Source of the DNA: Scatophagus argus
Taxonomy: Eukaryota; Chordata; Actinopteri; Scatophagidae
Reading direction: 5' to 3'
DNA length: 64,000 nt
Assembly (NCBI RefSeq): GCF_020382885.2
Contig: NC_058499.1
Coordinates: forward strand, 19,019,872-19,083,871
Made by a program: the position numbers and the translations under genes. A model generated the notes under the pieces. That model ran no database searches. It was not told where the DNA came from and was given only the letters and a program-made list of their open reading frames with translations. Positions 39,501 through 48,699 of the stretch are shown here, piece by piece; position 1 is the stretch's first letter, and each line of letters begins with the position of its first letter.

Positions 39501-41084
39501 GATGAGGTGGCTTTGTGTGAGGCCGTCATGTTGCAGACATAACCCCTGAGACAAGATTAACGGGATGGCGATGATACCTCCAAATGCAGTCAAACAGTGC
39601 TGAGAGAGCAAAGAAGAATATCAAGAAATACATATAGTTTATGTTTTGAATTCATGTGCAATGGGGGGGGGGTCCACCTTAGGTATAGGCTAAGCCATAA
39701 TCCAAACTGATCTCTACATGTTTGTAGAACACTGGACATTATGGTGCACTAGTTCTGTGGACTACGTGTATACCTGGAACGACCCATGACAGGTGCTGTA
39801 AAAATGGTAACTGTAATGTTAGATAGGAGAAGAGAGCAGGGAATTGATAAATACAACTTAGTCAGGACTTAGAAGGAAAGTCTGAGTAATCAGAGCTGCT
39901 AAGTGCATAAAGCAAACTCTGACTGACTTAACCATCTCATCTGTATCCAAAGCCAATTTCACAATCAGGTTTGCGTGAAATAAAACCAAGTCTAACCAAC
40001 TGTGAAGGAGGCGTCAAACAGAGCTTCTCATGTGACACTGCGCTCATGTTTGTATTATTATATAACGTCAGAAACTACACAGGCTCTTAGTCAGGAAATG
40101 AATGTAGACTAACCGCCAAACATGACATTAAAACCTCTTTGTTGACGCACCTGGATGCCTAGAATGATGCATAGGTACCAGGGAGGTACGTCTGTTACGC
40201 AATATGCTAGCTTGTTGCTTTCTCCCTCCATGGACGTGTCCGTTTCCCCTCCACGTTTTGTGTCCGGTAGATCACAGAAGCGCCCTTCAAGCTTCAGCTA
40301 GTCAGACAGAAAAGCAGACAGAAGTCAATTAAAGATACATGCAAAGTAATGACATGCTGCGGATACCTCTGTTACATTGTGACTTTGTAATTTTATTATG
40401 TAGGTCAAATTTCAAAACAGCAATAACAGAATGCAGAAAGGTCCAAAGCTAAAATTACAGACTGATAATGGATTCCCACATGTTTTTTCACATTTCACAT
40501 TTTATTCAGGATTTGGATTGAAATTACAAAATACGAACAGTTTCTGCTTCTGTTTCTCTGAGTAAACAGTGTGCCACTTACTTGTTCAGTAATGTGATTT
40601 TAAACACAGAGGAGCAAGAATGTACACAAGTACATAAGTACATTTGTGCGTATCCATGAGGCTACTTTTCTGGCTATTCTGTGTGGGGTCAATGATTAAC
40701 TGACGGTGACATATCTCTACCGTGGTACTAAAAGAGAGTCACAATGTGTGTATTATCCAGTTCAGTGATTTGAGGAGAGATAAGAGGAGAGATTACCAAA
40801 TAATACTGATACATACAGCCTGGACCTGTTCATGTTCACACAGTAATAAAGTCACTGGATTTTCACGGGATTGTTTACTGGTAGAAATGCTGGAACAAAA
40901 ACCAAATAAAACTACCTTGTTTTGAAATAATTTAGTTTATCCTTTAAAACAACCAGAAATAGTTTCTCAAGAAAATTTAAAGTATGCAATGTTCTCGAAA
41001 CATTTCATTGTAAAAATAAGTAAAAATCAAACTTACTGCAAATGCATAGTCTTCAAGACCATTACTTTCCTTTTCGGGAGCCAT
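33284..41084 (-). CDS. slc23a4: SLC23-family nucleobase transporter (Snbt1-like), complete model
   Basis: Twelve coding exons join in phase to 1866 bases, or 621 aa plus TGA. SLC23 proteins are sodium-coupled carriers with 14 membrane segments that import ascorbate (A1, A2) or nucleobases (A4). Family marks are [20 protein letters not shown] across the exon 2/3 join, the TM8 block [19 protein letters not shown] (Glu350 corresponds to the substrate glutamate) and the NAT signature [10 protein letters not shown] at 400-409. Ascorbate carriers have Pro as first residue of that signature and nucleobase carriers have Gln or Glu, so Glu400 points to SLC23A4/SNBT1. Two N-glycosylation sites (N150, N155) lie in the TM3-4 loop. 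The gene is convergent with fam180a and divergent from isx. SLC23A4 is a pseudogene in human, from memory; here it looks intact. slc23a1/a2-like ascorbate function is the alternative. Confidence 0.92.
34274..34369 (-). CDS. slc23a4: slc23a4 exon 11 (TM14)
   Basis: It encodes [20 protein letters not shown] and [16 protein letters not shown](I/V)PG is the family ending of the last membrane segment. Confidence 0.93.
34475..34583 (-). CDS. slc23a4: slc23a4 exon 10 (TM13)
   Basis: It encodes [20 protein letters not shown] and then [16 protein letters not shown]. The MNSSRN and GFSMF motifs are shared with SLC23A1. Donor ACAG|GTACAT, phase 1. Confidence 0.93.
34679..34843 (-). CDS. slc23a4: slc23a4 exon 9 (TM11-TM12)
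   Basis: Fifty-five codons, phase 0 to 0, from [20 protein letters not shown] to AAGVSNLQ. It includes the conserved PSPVIGGMF turn. Confidence 0.93.
35002..35255 (-). CDS. slc23a4: slc23a4 exon 8 (TM8-TM10, NAT signature)
   Basis: The largest internal exon. It contains the substrate glutamate in [14 protein letters not shown], the [12 protein letters not shown] loop and [20 protein letters not shown], whose last ten residues are the NAT signature with Glu at its first position. Confidence 0.95.
35363..35519 (-). CDS. slc23a4: slc23a4 exon 7 (TM7, substrate loop)
   Basis: It encodes [39 protein letters not shown] and WFIFPYPG. The LPTDP..YG..ARTD..GD pattern is diagnostic of SLC23 proteins. 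Donor CCAG|GTAGGA, phase 1. Confidence 0.95.
35620..35740 (-). CDS. slc23a4: slc23a4 exon 6 (TM6)
   Basis: It reads [20 protein letters not shown] and on to FQILP. LFSQYLR is a family landmark. Acceptor CACACAG|GACC, donor CCT|GTATGT. Confidence 0.9.
36252..36433 (-). CDS. slc23a4: slc23a4 exon 5 (TM4-TM5)
   Basis: It encodes [20 protein letters not shown] through the conserved [16 protein letters not shown] block. I place the donor at GCCAT|GTGGGT (phase 2). A competing GT four bases downstream (TGG|GTAAAA) would put the next exon out of frame. The chosen site also gives the same spacing as human SLC23A1 before LFSQYL. Confidence 0.85.
37401..37560 (-). CDS. slc23a4: slc23a4 exon 4 (TM3, glycosylated loop)
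   Basis: It begins with [20 protein letters not shown] (Arg split across the junction). The extracellular loop has paired Cys/Trp and the sequons NAS and NTS. Donor GCA|GTAAGT, phase 0. Confidence 0.92.
38690..39062 (+). repeat. Teleost interspersed repeat in slc23a4 intron 3
   Basis: It starts GTCAGTTCACCCCAAAATCA. It runs through GAGCTATTTATTTATCTTGA and TGCCATGTTTTAGAGATATT, and ends in a phrase like GAACTGTCCCTTTATTGT. I recognise this order from a repeat found in many percomorph introns. The element class is not known to me. Confidence 0.6.
39442..39599 (-). CDS. slc23a4: slc23a4 exon 3 (TM1-TM2)
   Basis: It starts [20 protein letters not shown] and ends LLQVAFGI plus two bases of Arg118 (ATTAG|GTAAGG, phase 2). 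The QH pair formed with exon 2 (Q65, H66) is conserved in the family. Confidence 0.92.
39661..39673 (+). repeat. Poly-G tract
   Basis: About ten consecutive G in slc23a4 intron 2 (poly-C in the transcript). Confidence 0.85.
40151..40297 (-). CDS. slc23a4: slc23a4 exon 2 (cytosolic N-terminus, TM1 start)
   Basis: Forty-nine codons, phase 0 to 0. A hydrophilic leader is followed by the hallmark [13 protein letters not shown] leading into TM1. Donor CAG|GTGCGT. Confidence 0.9.
41037..41084 (-). CDS. slc23a4: slc23a4 exon 1 (start)
   Basis: It encodes [16 protein letters not shown] and ends at GCA|GTAAGT in phase 0. The ATG (revcomp of 41082-41084) is in context GACATGG. The region upstream to about 41280 is purine-rich on the + strand and is the presumed promoter/5' UTR. 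Confidence 0.8.
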
Positions 41085-44000
41085 GTCAGCTTCAGCCTTA
41101 TAGGTTCAGGTGGTGGACTTCTCGGCCCGCAAATAAAACAGAAAAGTGAAAAAACATGAGCAAAAGGGGAGGGAACACATCAAGAGAGGACTGAAGCGCT
41201 TGATAGAGAAGGGAGAGAGCTGGGAGGTGGGAGCACGGGTGGGGTGGGGTTTGGTGGGCATTTCAGTACAGTAGGAAGGAGCTCAGACACAAGATTGCTA
41301 TGCTTGATGAGTGAAATGAATCCCACCCGCAGCTCATGTGAACCCAATTACAACAGTAACAGCAGCTGACCAACAAGTAGCTATGGCCAGTCAGGAGATG
41401 TCCTTTGAGATGGGGTATGACATTTTTTCTTTCCTTTTCCATCTCTCTCTCAAACACACTGTCTTCGGTATCACATATGAAGAGAACTTTGCAGGAAGAC
41501 TGAAAAAACATGAAGGAGCAGATTGAAGCCAGCGTTTACTGTGTAGTGTTAAGACACAGTGTAGTTGAACTTCTCTTGCACTGCTCTTAAGGGCATAGCT
41601 AATTTTAACACCAAATATGTGTTTTTGGAGTGCAGACCCTCATAATTATCACATGGAGCAAATTTGTTATCGATGGTGGGTAAGATGTTCAGTAAATGTT
41701 AATTTAATTTTCTAATTTACTGTATAGGTCTTTTTTCCCTGAAAGAATATTAGAATAAATTAGATGATTAGTTTAAATTAAGAGTTTGATAGCAGCCCAC
41801 ATCCACTTAATTAAGAAGCTCCAAAAGAGGGTCTTCATTGTATAGCAGCACAGGAATCTCAGACTTTCACGCTGTTTTTATCTTTATCTCAGTGCATTTT
41901 CTCATCCTCCGCCACAGAGTTTTTCGTTTTCATTTCTCTTGTTTATAAGTCAAGTTTAGAAGAAAAAAAAAATCGAGCAATAGCCTACAACATAGTGGAA
42001 CAATACCAGCTAGAGTTTTTGAAACTACTGCCGCTGCAATCCATCATGTGCTTTTTGAATACTTCCATACATTAAAAGTGCATACATTACAAGGTTCTCA
42101 GCATGTGGAGTTACAAAAAATGTACACCTATCATTACTGTGCAATACAAATTTCATGGACCTCATACAGTTCACAGTTGTACACAGTCCAGTGGTCAAGT
42201 ATATCTACCAGAATCATGTTACAACACAAAGAAAATTTTAAATATGAAAGACTTTGAGTAAAACAACTACTTTAACTAGAAATAGTAGAATATGCAAAAT
42301 TCTAGCAACATATTTTTGCAGCCAATCTTTTTTTTTAAACAAAACTAGTCTCCCGCCATTCAAGCTGCTTACAATGGTGATCTAAATGCTAATATCGACA
42401 TGCTAACATGCTCACAATGTCAATGCTAAAACGTTTATATTAAGCAGGTAGTTTAATTTAGTGTATCAACATGCTACTATCTGCTAATAATCAAATGTTT
42501 ATAAATTTAGAAACTACAATATTGGACAAAATTTCGATGTAGGCCTGATGGTGGCACTAGAGGAAAAGACCAGCAAAGTTATTGCAGTTCACCCTGAGGG
42601 GGACATGAATGAGACGCAGCACGACGTATCATGGCAATCCATTCTGTCATTGCAAAGGAATTTATCTTTAAATAACTTGTATATGAGACCCTCATACTGT
42701 GGTAAATTGAAACAGAAACAGATAATTATCCTGTGACATGAGGTTATTTAATGATCTTTTCAAACAGTTTGGCCAGAATTCAAAAAGCAGTTTTAAGTTA
42801 CAGGACACTATGAGACAGTTAAGAACAACTTAAATAGTAGGAATGGGAGCTTGAAAAAAATGCACCAAATAGAACTGCTGTTGGAAATTGAGCTCACATG
42901 AATCTTGCTGAGAGAAGCTGGGACATCATGAGGTCTTCTGCTCTGCATGCATGTGACTGACTGCACTAGGATCCATCACATGTCAGGTAGTGAAGACGTG
43001 GGATCGATGCCAGGATTCTTTGAAATAATTGTTTTTTTGGAAAGCTGAATTAGTCCAGAATTTTATTGTAAATATTGTGCATGTGTATATTAAATATGAC
43101 ACCTGGTATTTACTTCATTTTAGCTTCATAACCAGTGATTGAAGGAAACGGAATGGAATATGAATCAGCTAAGCCACTGATGACATCTGCTCATTAAAGC
43201 TTGCTAATGAAAACGCTGACTCCGTCCACATGAATCAGCTTCATAAATGTGTGTCCAATCACCGTAACCAACAGTTTTCTTTCTTTCTTGCTGGTTGGCC
43301 TGGACAGCAGCAGTTTGTTGATTATAACATTGACATCTGAGTTTTTACATCAGGGGCACTTGATCACATGAGGACGTGTGTGTGTGCGTCTGAGCGACTG
43401 TTTCAGTTGTTTAAATTGGGTGAAGGGTAGCGTGCAATCACCACTGAGCAGAGAGGAAATCTTCTCCAGGATAATGTGTTGCACGTGTTGAAATTAATAG
43501 GAGAAAATGTGAACTAAAAACTCAAGCACAGATAATTAAATAAATAAATAAAAATATCTCCTCCTGGTTTGTGTGAGATCTGGTTAAAATCTATCATAAC
43601 ATTGGGAATATTGGAACATACACCAAAATTTTGGTATATTTTTACAGTACTGCACAACACAAACTTCTTTTATTGTAACAAGAATCGCATTTTATCATAG
43701 CAACGTATCTTTTTAATTTATTAGAAAGTAGAAAGTCTGAGCCGTTCAGTCTGCACTGCATCAGTGTGACCTTGGGGGTATGCCTGTCTGTCACTGATCA
43801 GCTGGAGGAGTACGCACTCACAGGCAACATCAAGCATTATTTTCATTCCTGACTGATCTGTGATCAGTGGAACTGCTCTTGTTTAAACATAAAACAGTGC
43901 AGTGATATGAATAATAAAGCTTATTTAGTTCACTTTCACTTCATACATTAATTCATAAGCGACTAAATAGCATAAAACTTTCTGGCCAATCCTGTCAGCG

Positions 44001-46045
44001 CGTATAGAGCTGATGCTGTGCGTTGTCTCTCTGATGGGGAGAGACTTCAGCGTATTTCAGCAGCATGTTCATCATCATTTTTATCAGGTGCAAAAAGAAT
44101 TTGTACTCTGAATAGCCAAGTTGAATTTCACAATTTTTAAAAATAATGCAGCGACAAGTGAATAAATCACCATAAAAGGGTGGACAATATACTATTTGGT
44201 ATTTCAAAAGGTACATTTAGCCTCCACTACAGGCCTGGTTTCATCTGGTACGCTCTCACTGCATCCCGTGACTCGTCTAATTGCAAGAATGCAGTTTTGA
44301 GAGCTATAATTGCTTTAATAATCTTGACCTTTGTTTTCGCTCTCATCTGTGATGGAAAGCAAAACCTTTGTTGGTAAAATGTTTTTTTTTTCACCATGCC
44401 CTTTAAAGTATTGTGTGCTTGCTGAAATTAATATGTTGTTCTTTTAGTCAAATCTACTCATGACTTCACATCCTGCACACCAGATTACTTACAGACCAGA
44501 AGACACACATGTGGGTCTCGTTGTGTTACTCACAAGAGACCGGAGAAGTAGAAAACAGCACCACCTACAGGGTTCACGGTAATATTGCAAACCGTACTGG
44601 ATATGAAACTAGAAAGGTTATTGCATGACTGCACCTGTCTGCGTGTGACGAACTAAAAGAAACATCATTTATATTTTCATTTTTAAATCACTGCTGCTGA
44701 AAAGAGATTATAATTTAAATACACTGCATGTATTTATCATCTGTCAATGATGGGTTAAAGGACCAGGAAGAGTTTTCTATAGACTGAGATAGTGGTCCCG
44801 ATGATGTCATTAGGGGTATCTAAAGTTTGGGCATGGATAAGTTACTGGACACCCTATGGTAGACAAACCATGGTAAAGTAGCTAAGGAGCCATTTAAATG
44901 GAGAATACATGGTGCAGGAGTGTATAGATTGCTCTACATGCCAGGACAATGTTTGGAAGACTTTCCGACATTATGTCTGCCACCACCTTTAAGGTTTAGT
45001 ATCTTCATGTATACACAGTAAACCTGAAAGCTTTTTAACTTTCTCTCATTTACATGTTGCCATGCCAGTAAAAAAAAAACCAAAAACATGAGCTACTTTT
45101 TTCCTGATCTGTTTTAAGCTAACTTTTCAAAAAAAGAAAAAAGAAAACAAAGCGTTACCCATCCAAACCACTGTACTGACCTTCCTCACAGCAGACATTT
45201 TGACTTGCTGTGGTGTAATTAAAAAAACTGTTGAGTCTCCCATTAAGCCATCCAAGAGAGTCAACACACACAGTACATACAATACCAGGTCCTCCTCTCA
45301 GTGGAGTGCCGCCATCATCAATGCTATTAAACACACATGCTATGAAATGTTAAAATGTCTGCCATGGAGAAATTCTTATCTTCAGAGAATCAATAATGAA
45401 TGTACTGAAGAGCCAGCACCACTAGGTGGTGACATACTAAACACACAAAACCGTATCAACTATGATCTTGTGATCTCAGTGTTTCTGAAAGGTGAACTGG
45501 GGTGTGAGAGGGTATTCTGAGGCCAGGGTGATAAACATTAATCTCCCAGTAACTTTGCCAATAAGAGAGACGGCAAAAATTTAAATATGATTTTAATGTT
45601 ATCTGGGTTTTAATCACACCACAGAACCACAGAGATTTTTTTCTGAGCTTGGCCTCTGCAACTCAAGAATTTGTTTTTATGCTGGTTACAATGAAGGAAG
45701 TAAAACCTTAGGGTAAATGTAACAATTTACTCAAGTAGATGATAGTATCAGGGGCAATCATTTACAATAAGCATACCATAAACTGAAGGTTCTTAAGAAA
45801 CAGAAAAAACTTGCCTGTTGCTCCTCCCTAATAATGACCATGTGGGCAGGAAAGGGAGGACAACCTTACCTTCCACACCTTGCATACAGCACAGAGCACA
45901 ATAGATATCCCAAAGGGCAGAAGAAGTCAGGCAGCAAGAGTTTCTTCAACCTTAGTGGTGTGCATAAGAGGACTTATTTTGTGTCTGTTCTACATAGGCT
46001 TGTCTGAGAACAAAGGTGCTGGTGACAGGGGAGAAACTGCTGGGA
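41085..46045. other. Shared upstream interval of slc23a4 and isx
   Basis: No coding exon is supported in this 5 kb between two divergent genes. It holds a copy of the 'GCTAACATGCT' repeat (42380-42665) and AT-rich single-copy-looking sequence. A 106-codon open frame at 45200-45520 has no recognised domain. The proximal slc23a4 side (41085-41280) and the isx side (45840-46045) are the presumed promoters. I cannot point to a convincing TATA box. Confidence 0.5.
42380..42665 (+). repeat. Copy of teleost 'GCTAACATGCT' repeat
   Basis: It begins with GACATGCTAACATGCTCACA and ATGTCAATGCTAAAACGTTT. It continues with CTGATGGTGGCACTAGAGGA, and then AAAGTTATTGCAGTTCACCC and CATGGCAATCCATTCTGTCA. This is the expected order for the upstream half of the family. 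Confidence 0.75.
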
Positions 46046-46241
46046 ATGTGGAACACGGGAAATACAGAGAAAGAGTCCGGCATGGATGAAGAAAGGGAAT
46101 CTCAACCAAGCAAACAATTATCCCATTCGATTGAAGAAATACTGAGGAGGCCAGCATGTGTCCGGAAAGACAAAAGAGTTCATTGTAACTGGTCTTTTAT
46201 CAAGGAGAACACCAGAATATCTAACCAGCCTTCAAGTGCAG
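46046..46241 (+). CDS. isx: isx exon 1
   Basis: It carries both candidate ATG codons (46046, 46082) and the SIEEIL motif. Donor TGCAG|GTATAT, phase 1. The frame is open back to 45998, just after a pyrimidine-rich ATAG that could be an acceptor for an upstream exon. Confidence 0.75.
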
Positions 46242-48699
46242 GTATATTTTTATTATTTCTTTTTCAAACTCTCCCAAGAGAAGTTGATATACCATAGCTT
46301 TTGTTACAATATTCCTGTAATTTTTGGACTTTTCTCTCTGCTAATAGAAACTCCCCAAATCAGACTAGAGTCTCCAAAAACCACCACAGACTGCACGAGT
46401 GAGTATTATGATTTATAAAATAGAAAAAACGAGACTAACTTACTGTGAGCGTCAAGTGTTACAGTGGAAAGGTCAGTGACAATTATTTCATTTTAGGTCA
46501 AAGAAAAAAGAGGCAAACCAGAGTTACGTTCACACCCTTCCAGGTTCAGGAGCTGGAGAAAGTCTTCCAGCAGAGTCACTATCCGGACGTCAACGCCAGA
46601 GACCAGTTAGCCTCTCACCTGCACCTCACTGAGGGCCGAATACAGGTAGGACTCATGCAGCTCATCATTTGTGATGGTTAATTGCTGATTTGTTTGACTT
46701 TTTTACTGTCCACAGTTGTTTGTGCTGGTGGCCCTCAGTGCCATCTTTTTTTCTTTGTTTGAAATTGCTATGACAAAGTTCAAATCTGCAAAACAGCAAC
46801 ACGTTTTTTTTACACCTGATTTACTGCTGACATTTCTTTTTAACTGTGAAAGGAGGGGGTACTAACAATTCAGTGAATGTTGGACTGATTATATTAAATA
46901 GTGATCAGTGGAACAATAGCAATGCTCTTTGGACAGCTGCTTAGATAAGGTATTGCATCCCAAATGATAAATGACACATAATAGTGAGCACTAAAAAATT
47001 GATGACTTATTGATCACCCTGGGTGATCTGGGTCAACACAGTGTTGTATGCAGGTAGTTTTGGACAGCTCACAATACGTTTGTGATTGTTTTAAAGTGTT
47101 TCAATCTTTTTGTGTTTAATAATGGGTTAAAATTACTAGAATTTAGTTTAAGTAATGAGCTCAATCGGGAGATAAACTATATATATATATATATATATAT
47201 ATATTACTAGCACTGGGTCCAAGCGGGTGAGTTTATAACCCTCTGATCTTTACTGTCCTCAGAGGAAAGTAATGACAAAAAAGGTCTTTCTACATTCAGC
47301 TACATACGTATGGCTAAGTTATGCACTTATGTTATGTCCATTATGTTATGTTATCTTTTATTTTATGTTATTTATTTATTTGTTTTTTTGCATGTTTTTT
47401 TTTTCCTGCTTCAGATTTGGTTCCAGAACCGCAGAGCCAAATGGAGGAAAGCTGAAACACTGAAGGACATAGAACTGATGACTAAACAGCACATACAGTC
47501 AGCCAGTCACCCCCTGCTTTATTATGAGGTAACTCAGGACTAATCATTTTGTAAACGGCACCTATCACATAAAGTTAATCTGTGCACCGAATATTTGTTC
47601 ATTACAGTCCCATACAAGATCTTTCACAATTGCAAAGTGTTTCAGAAATATAAAAAGTGTAAGTTACAACAGTTTTAAAAATTAAAATACAGTAAAATCA
47701 GATTTAAGAAAACATTTAAAACTGATATAATGAATACATATGTATACATAACAGCAACAACTGCATCATCTTAAGTATAATCCTTTAATGTGGACCAGTG
47801 GTCTATAATCATATGCTCACTTAAAAGATATTTTGTGTTGCTGTATGAAGCAGCATCAGTCTTTTCACAAATACAACAATATGATTTGATCCTGGAAAAT
47901 TGACCCTTGCAGGTACACTATATGGACAAAAGTAGTGGGGCACCTGACCATAACAACAACCAGAACTTTAATAACATTGCATTCTAAATACGTAGACAGT
48001 TTTCCAGCTATAACAGCTTCCACTCTTCTAGGACGGCTTTCCATGATGATGATCCAGATTTTAGAGTGTTTCTGTGGGAATTTTTGCCCATTCATGCAGT
48101 AGAGAATTTGTGAGGTCAGGCACTGTTGCTGGAAGAAAAGGCCTGGCTCACAGTGTCCTTTCCACTTCATCCCAAAGGTGTTGAATGGGGTTGAGGTCAG
48201 GGCTCTGTGTGGGCCAGTCAAGTTCTTCCACACCAAACTCATCCAGCCATGTCTTTATGGACTTTGCTTTGTGCACTGGGACATAGCCATGCCGGAATAG
48301 CACAGGGCCTTCCCCAAACTGTTGCCACAAAGTTGGAAGCATAGCATTGTCCAACATGTCTTGGTATGCTGAAGCATTAAGATTTCCCTTCACTGGAAGT
48401 GAGGGGCCGAGCCCAGCCCCTGAGAAAGAGTCCCATAAAGAGGTGTGTCAAGATAATTTTGTCTATGTAGTCTATCTAATCCAAACTGTATACTGTACGG
48501 TCTGATCAGATTAAATTAATGATTGCTTTGTCCTTTCTTTGAGATAACTTCTCATCAGTATGCACTCTCCCAGCCACAGGCATGCTGTCTACCATGCTGC
48601 TCACCTAAACCCCTTCAACCACGACTGTTCCTTGTCAACATCAACACCCGCCTTGCTGACCGACACACTTTCCCCAGATCACACGACCCTGTATTTTGA
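46046..48699 (+). CDS. isx: Intestine-specific homeobox protein ISX, complete model
   Basis: Exons 46046-46241, 46348-46398, 46497-46645, 47415-47528 and 48559-48699 join in frame to 216 aa. Starting at the better-context ATG at 46082 (GGCATGG) gives 204 aa. Near the N-terminus [13 protein letters not shown] matches the eh1-like repressor motif of ISX (FSIEAILKRPA in human, from memory). A paired-like (Prd-class) homeodomain follows, at 87-146 in the longer form. Its core residues L16, F20, W48, F49, N51 and R53 are intact, with Gln at 50 and the usual intron between 46 and 47. ISX represses bco1 and scarb1 in gut to control vitamin A and carotenoid uptake. The mammalian protein has Gln at position 52; here it is Arg, as in most Prd-like proteins. 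Other Prd-like genes are less likely because of the N-terminal motif. Confidence 0.9.
46348..46398 (+). CDS. isx: isx exon 2 (linker)
   Basis: A 51-base microexon-like linker, phase 1 to 1, encoding [17 protein letters not shown] plus one base. Acceptor CTGCTAATAG, donor ACGA|GTGAGT. It keeps the frame whether included or skipped, so it could be alternatively spliced. Confidence 0.75.
46497..46645 (+). CDS. isx: isx exon 3 (homeodomain residues 1-46)
   Basis: It encodes [20 protein letters not shown] through HLTEGRIQ. Donor ACAG|GTAGGA, phase 0. Confidence 0.95.
47178..47205 (+). repeat. (AT)n microsatellite in isx intron 3
   Basis: About 13-14 AT units, shortly upstream of the homeodomain helix-3 exon. 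Confidence 0.95.
47415..47528 (+). CDS. isx: isx exon 4 (homeodomain recognition helix)
   Basis: It starts [20 protein letters not shown] and ends HPLLYYE. Acceptor TGCTTCAG, donor GAG|GTAACT, phase 0. Confidence 0.95.
47914..48474 (-). mobile_element. Tc1-like internally deleted transposon, copy 2, in isx intron 4
   Basis: It begins TACACTATATGGACAAAAGT and ends ATTTTGTCTATGTAGTCTA, the same terminal inverted repeats as the copy at 32529-33074. On the minus strand it holds the same C-terminal transposase block ([20 protein letters not shown], then [15 protein letters not shown] and [20 protein letters not shown]). It lacks the same N-terminal part. It fills more than half of the 1.03-kb intron, antisense to isx. 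Confidence 0.9.
48559..48699 (+). CDS. isx: isx exon 5 (C-terminus and stop)
   Basis: Acceptor CTCATCAG. It encodes [20 protein letters not shown] and a further 26 residues ending DPVF before TGA. The tail is Cys/Pro-rich and not otherwise recognisable, so this exon is inferred from frame and splice signal more than from similarity. Confidence 0.75.
   Translation, partial: YALSQPQACCLPCCSPKPLQPRLFLVNINTRLADRHTFPRSHDPVF

Noticed and set aside
45200..45520. 106-codon + frame between slc23a4 and isx
   Set aside because: No recognised domain and no splice support. The peptide has no features beyond basic composition.
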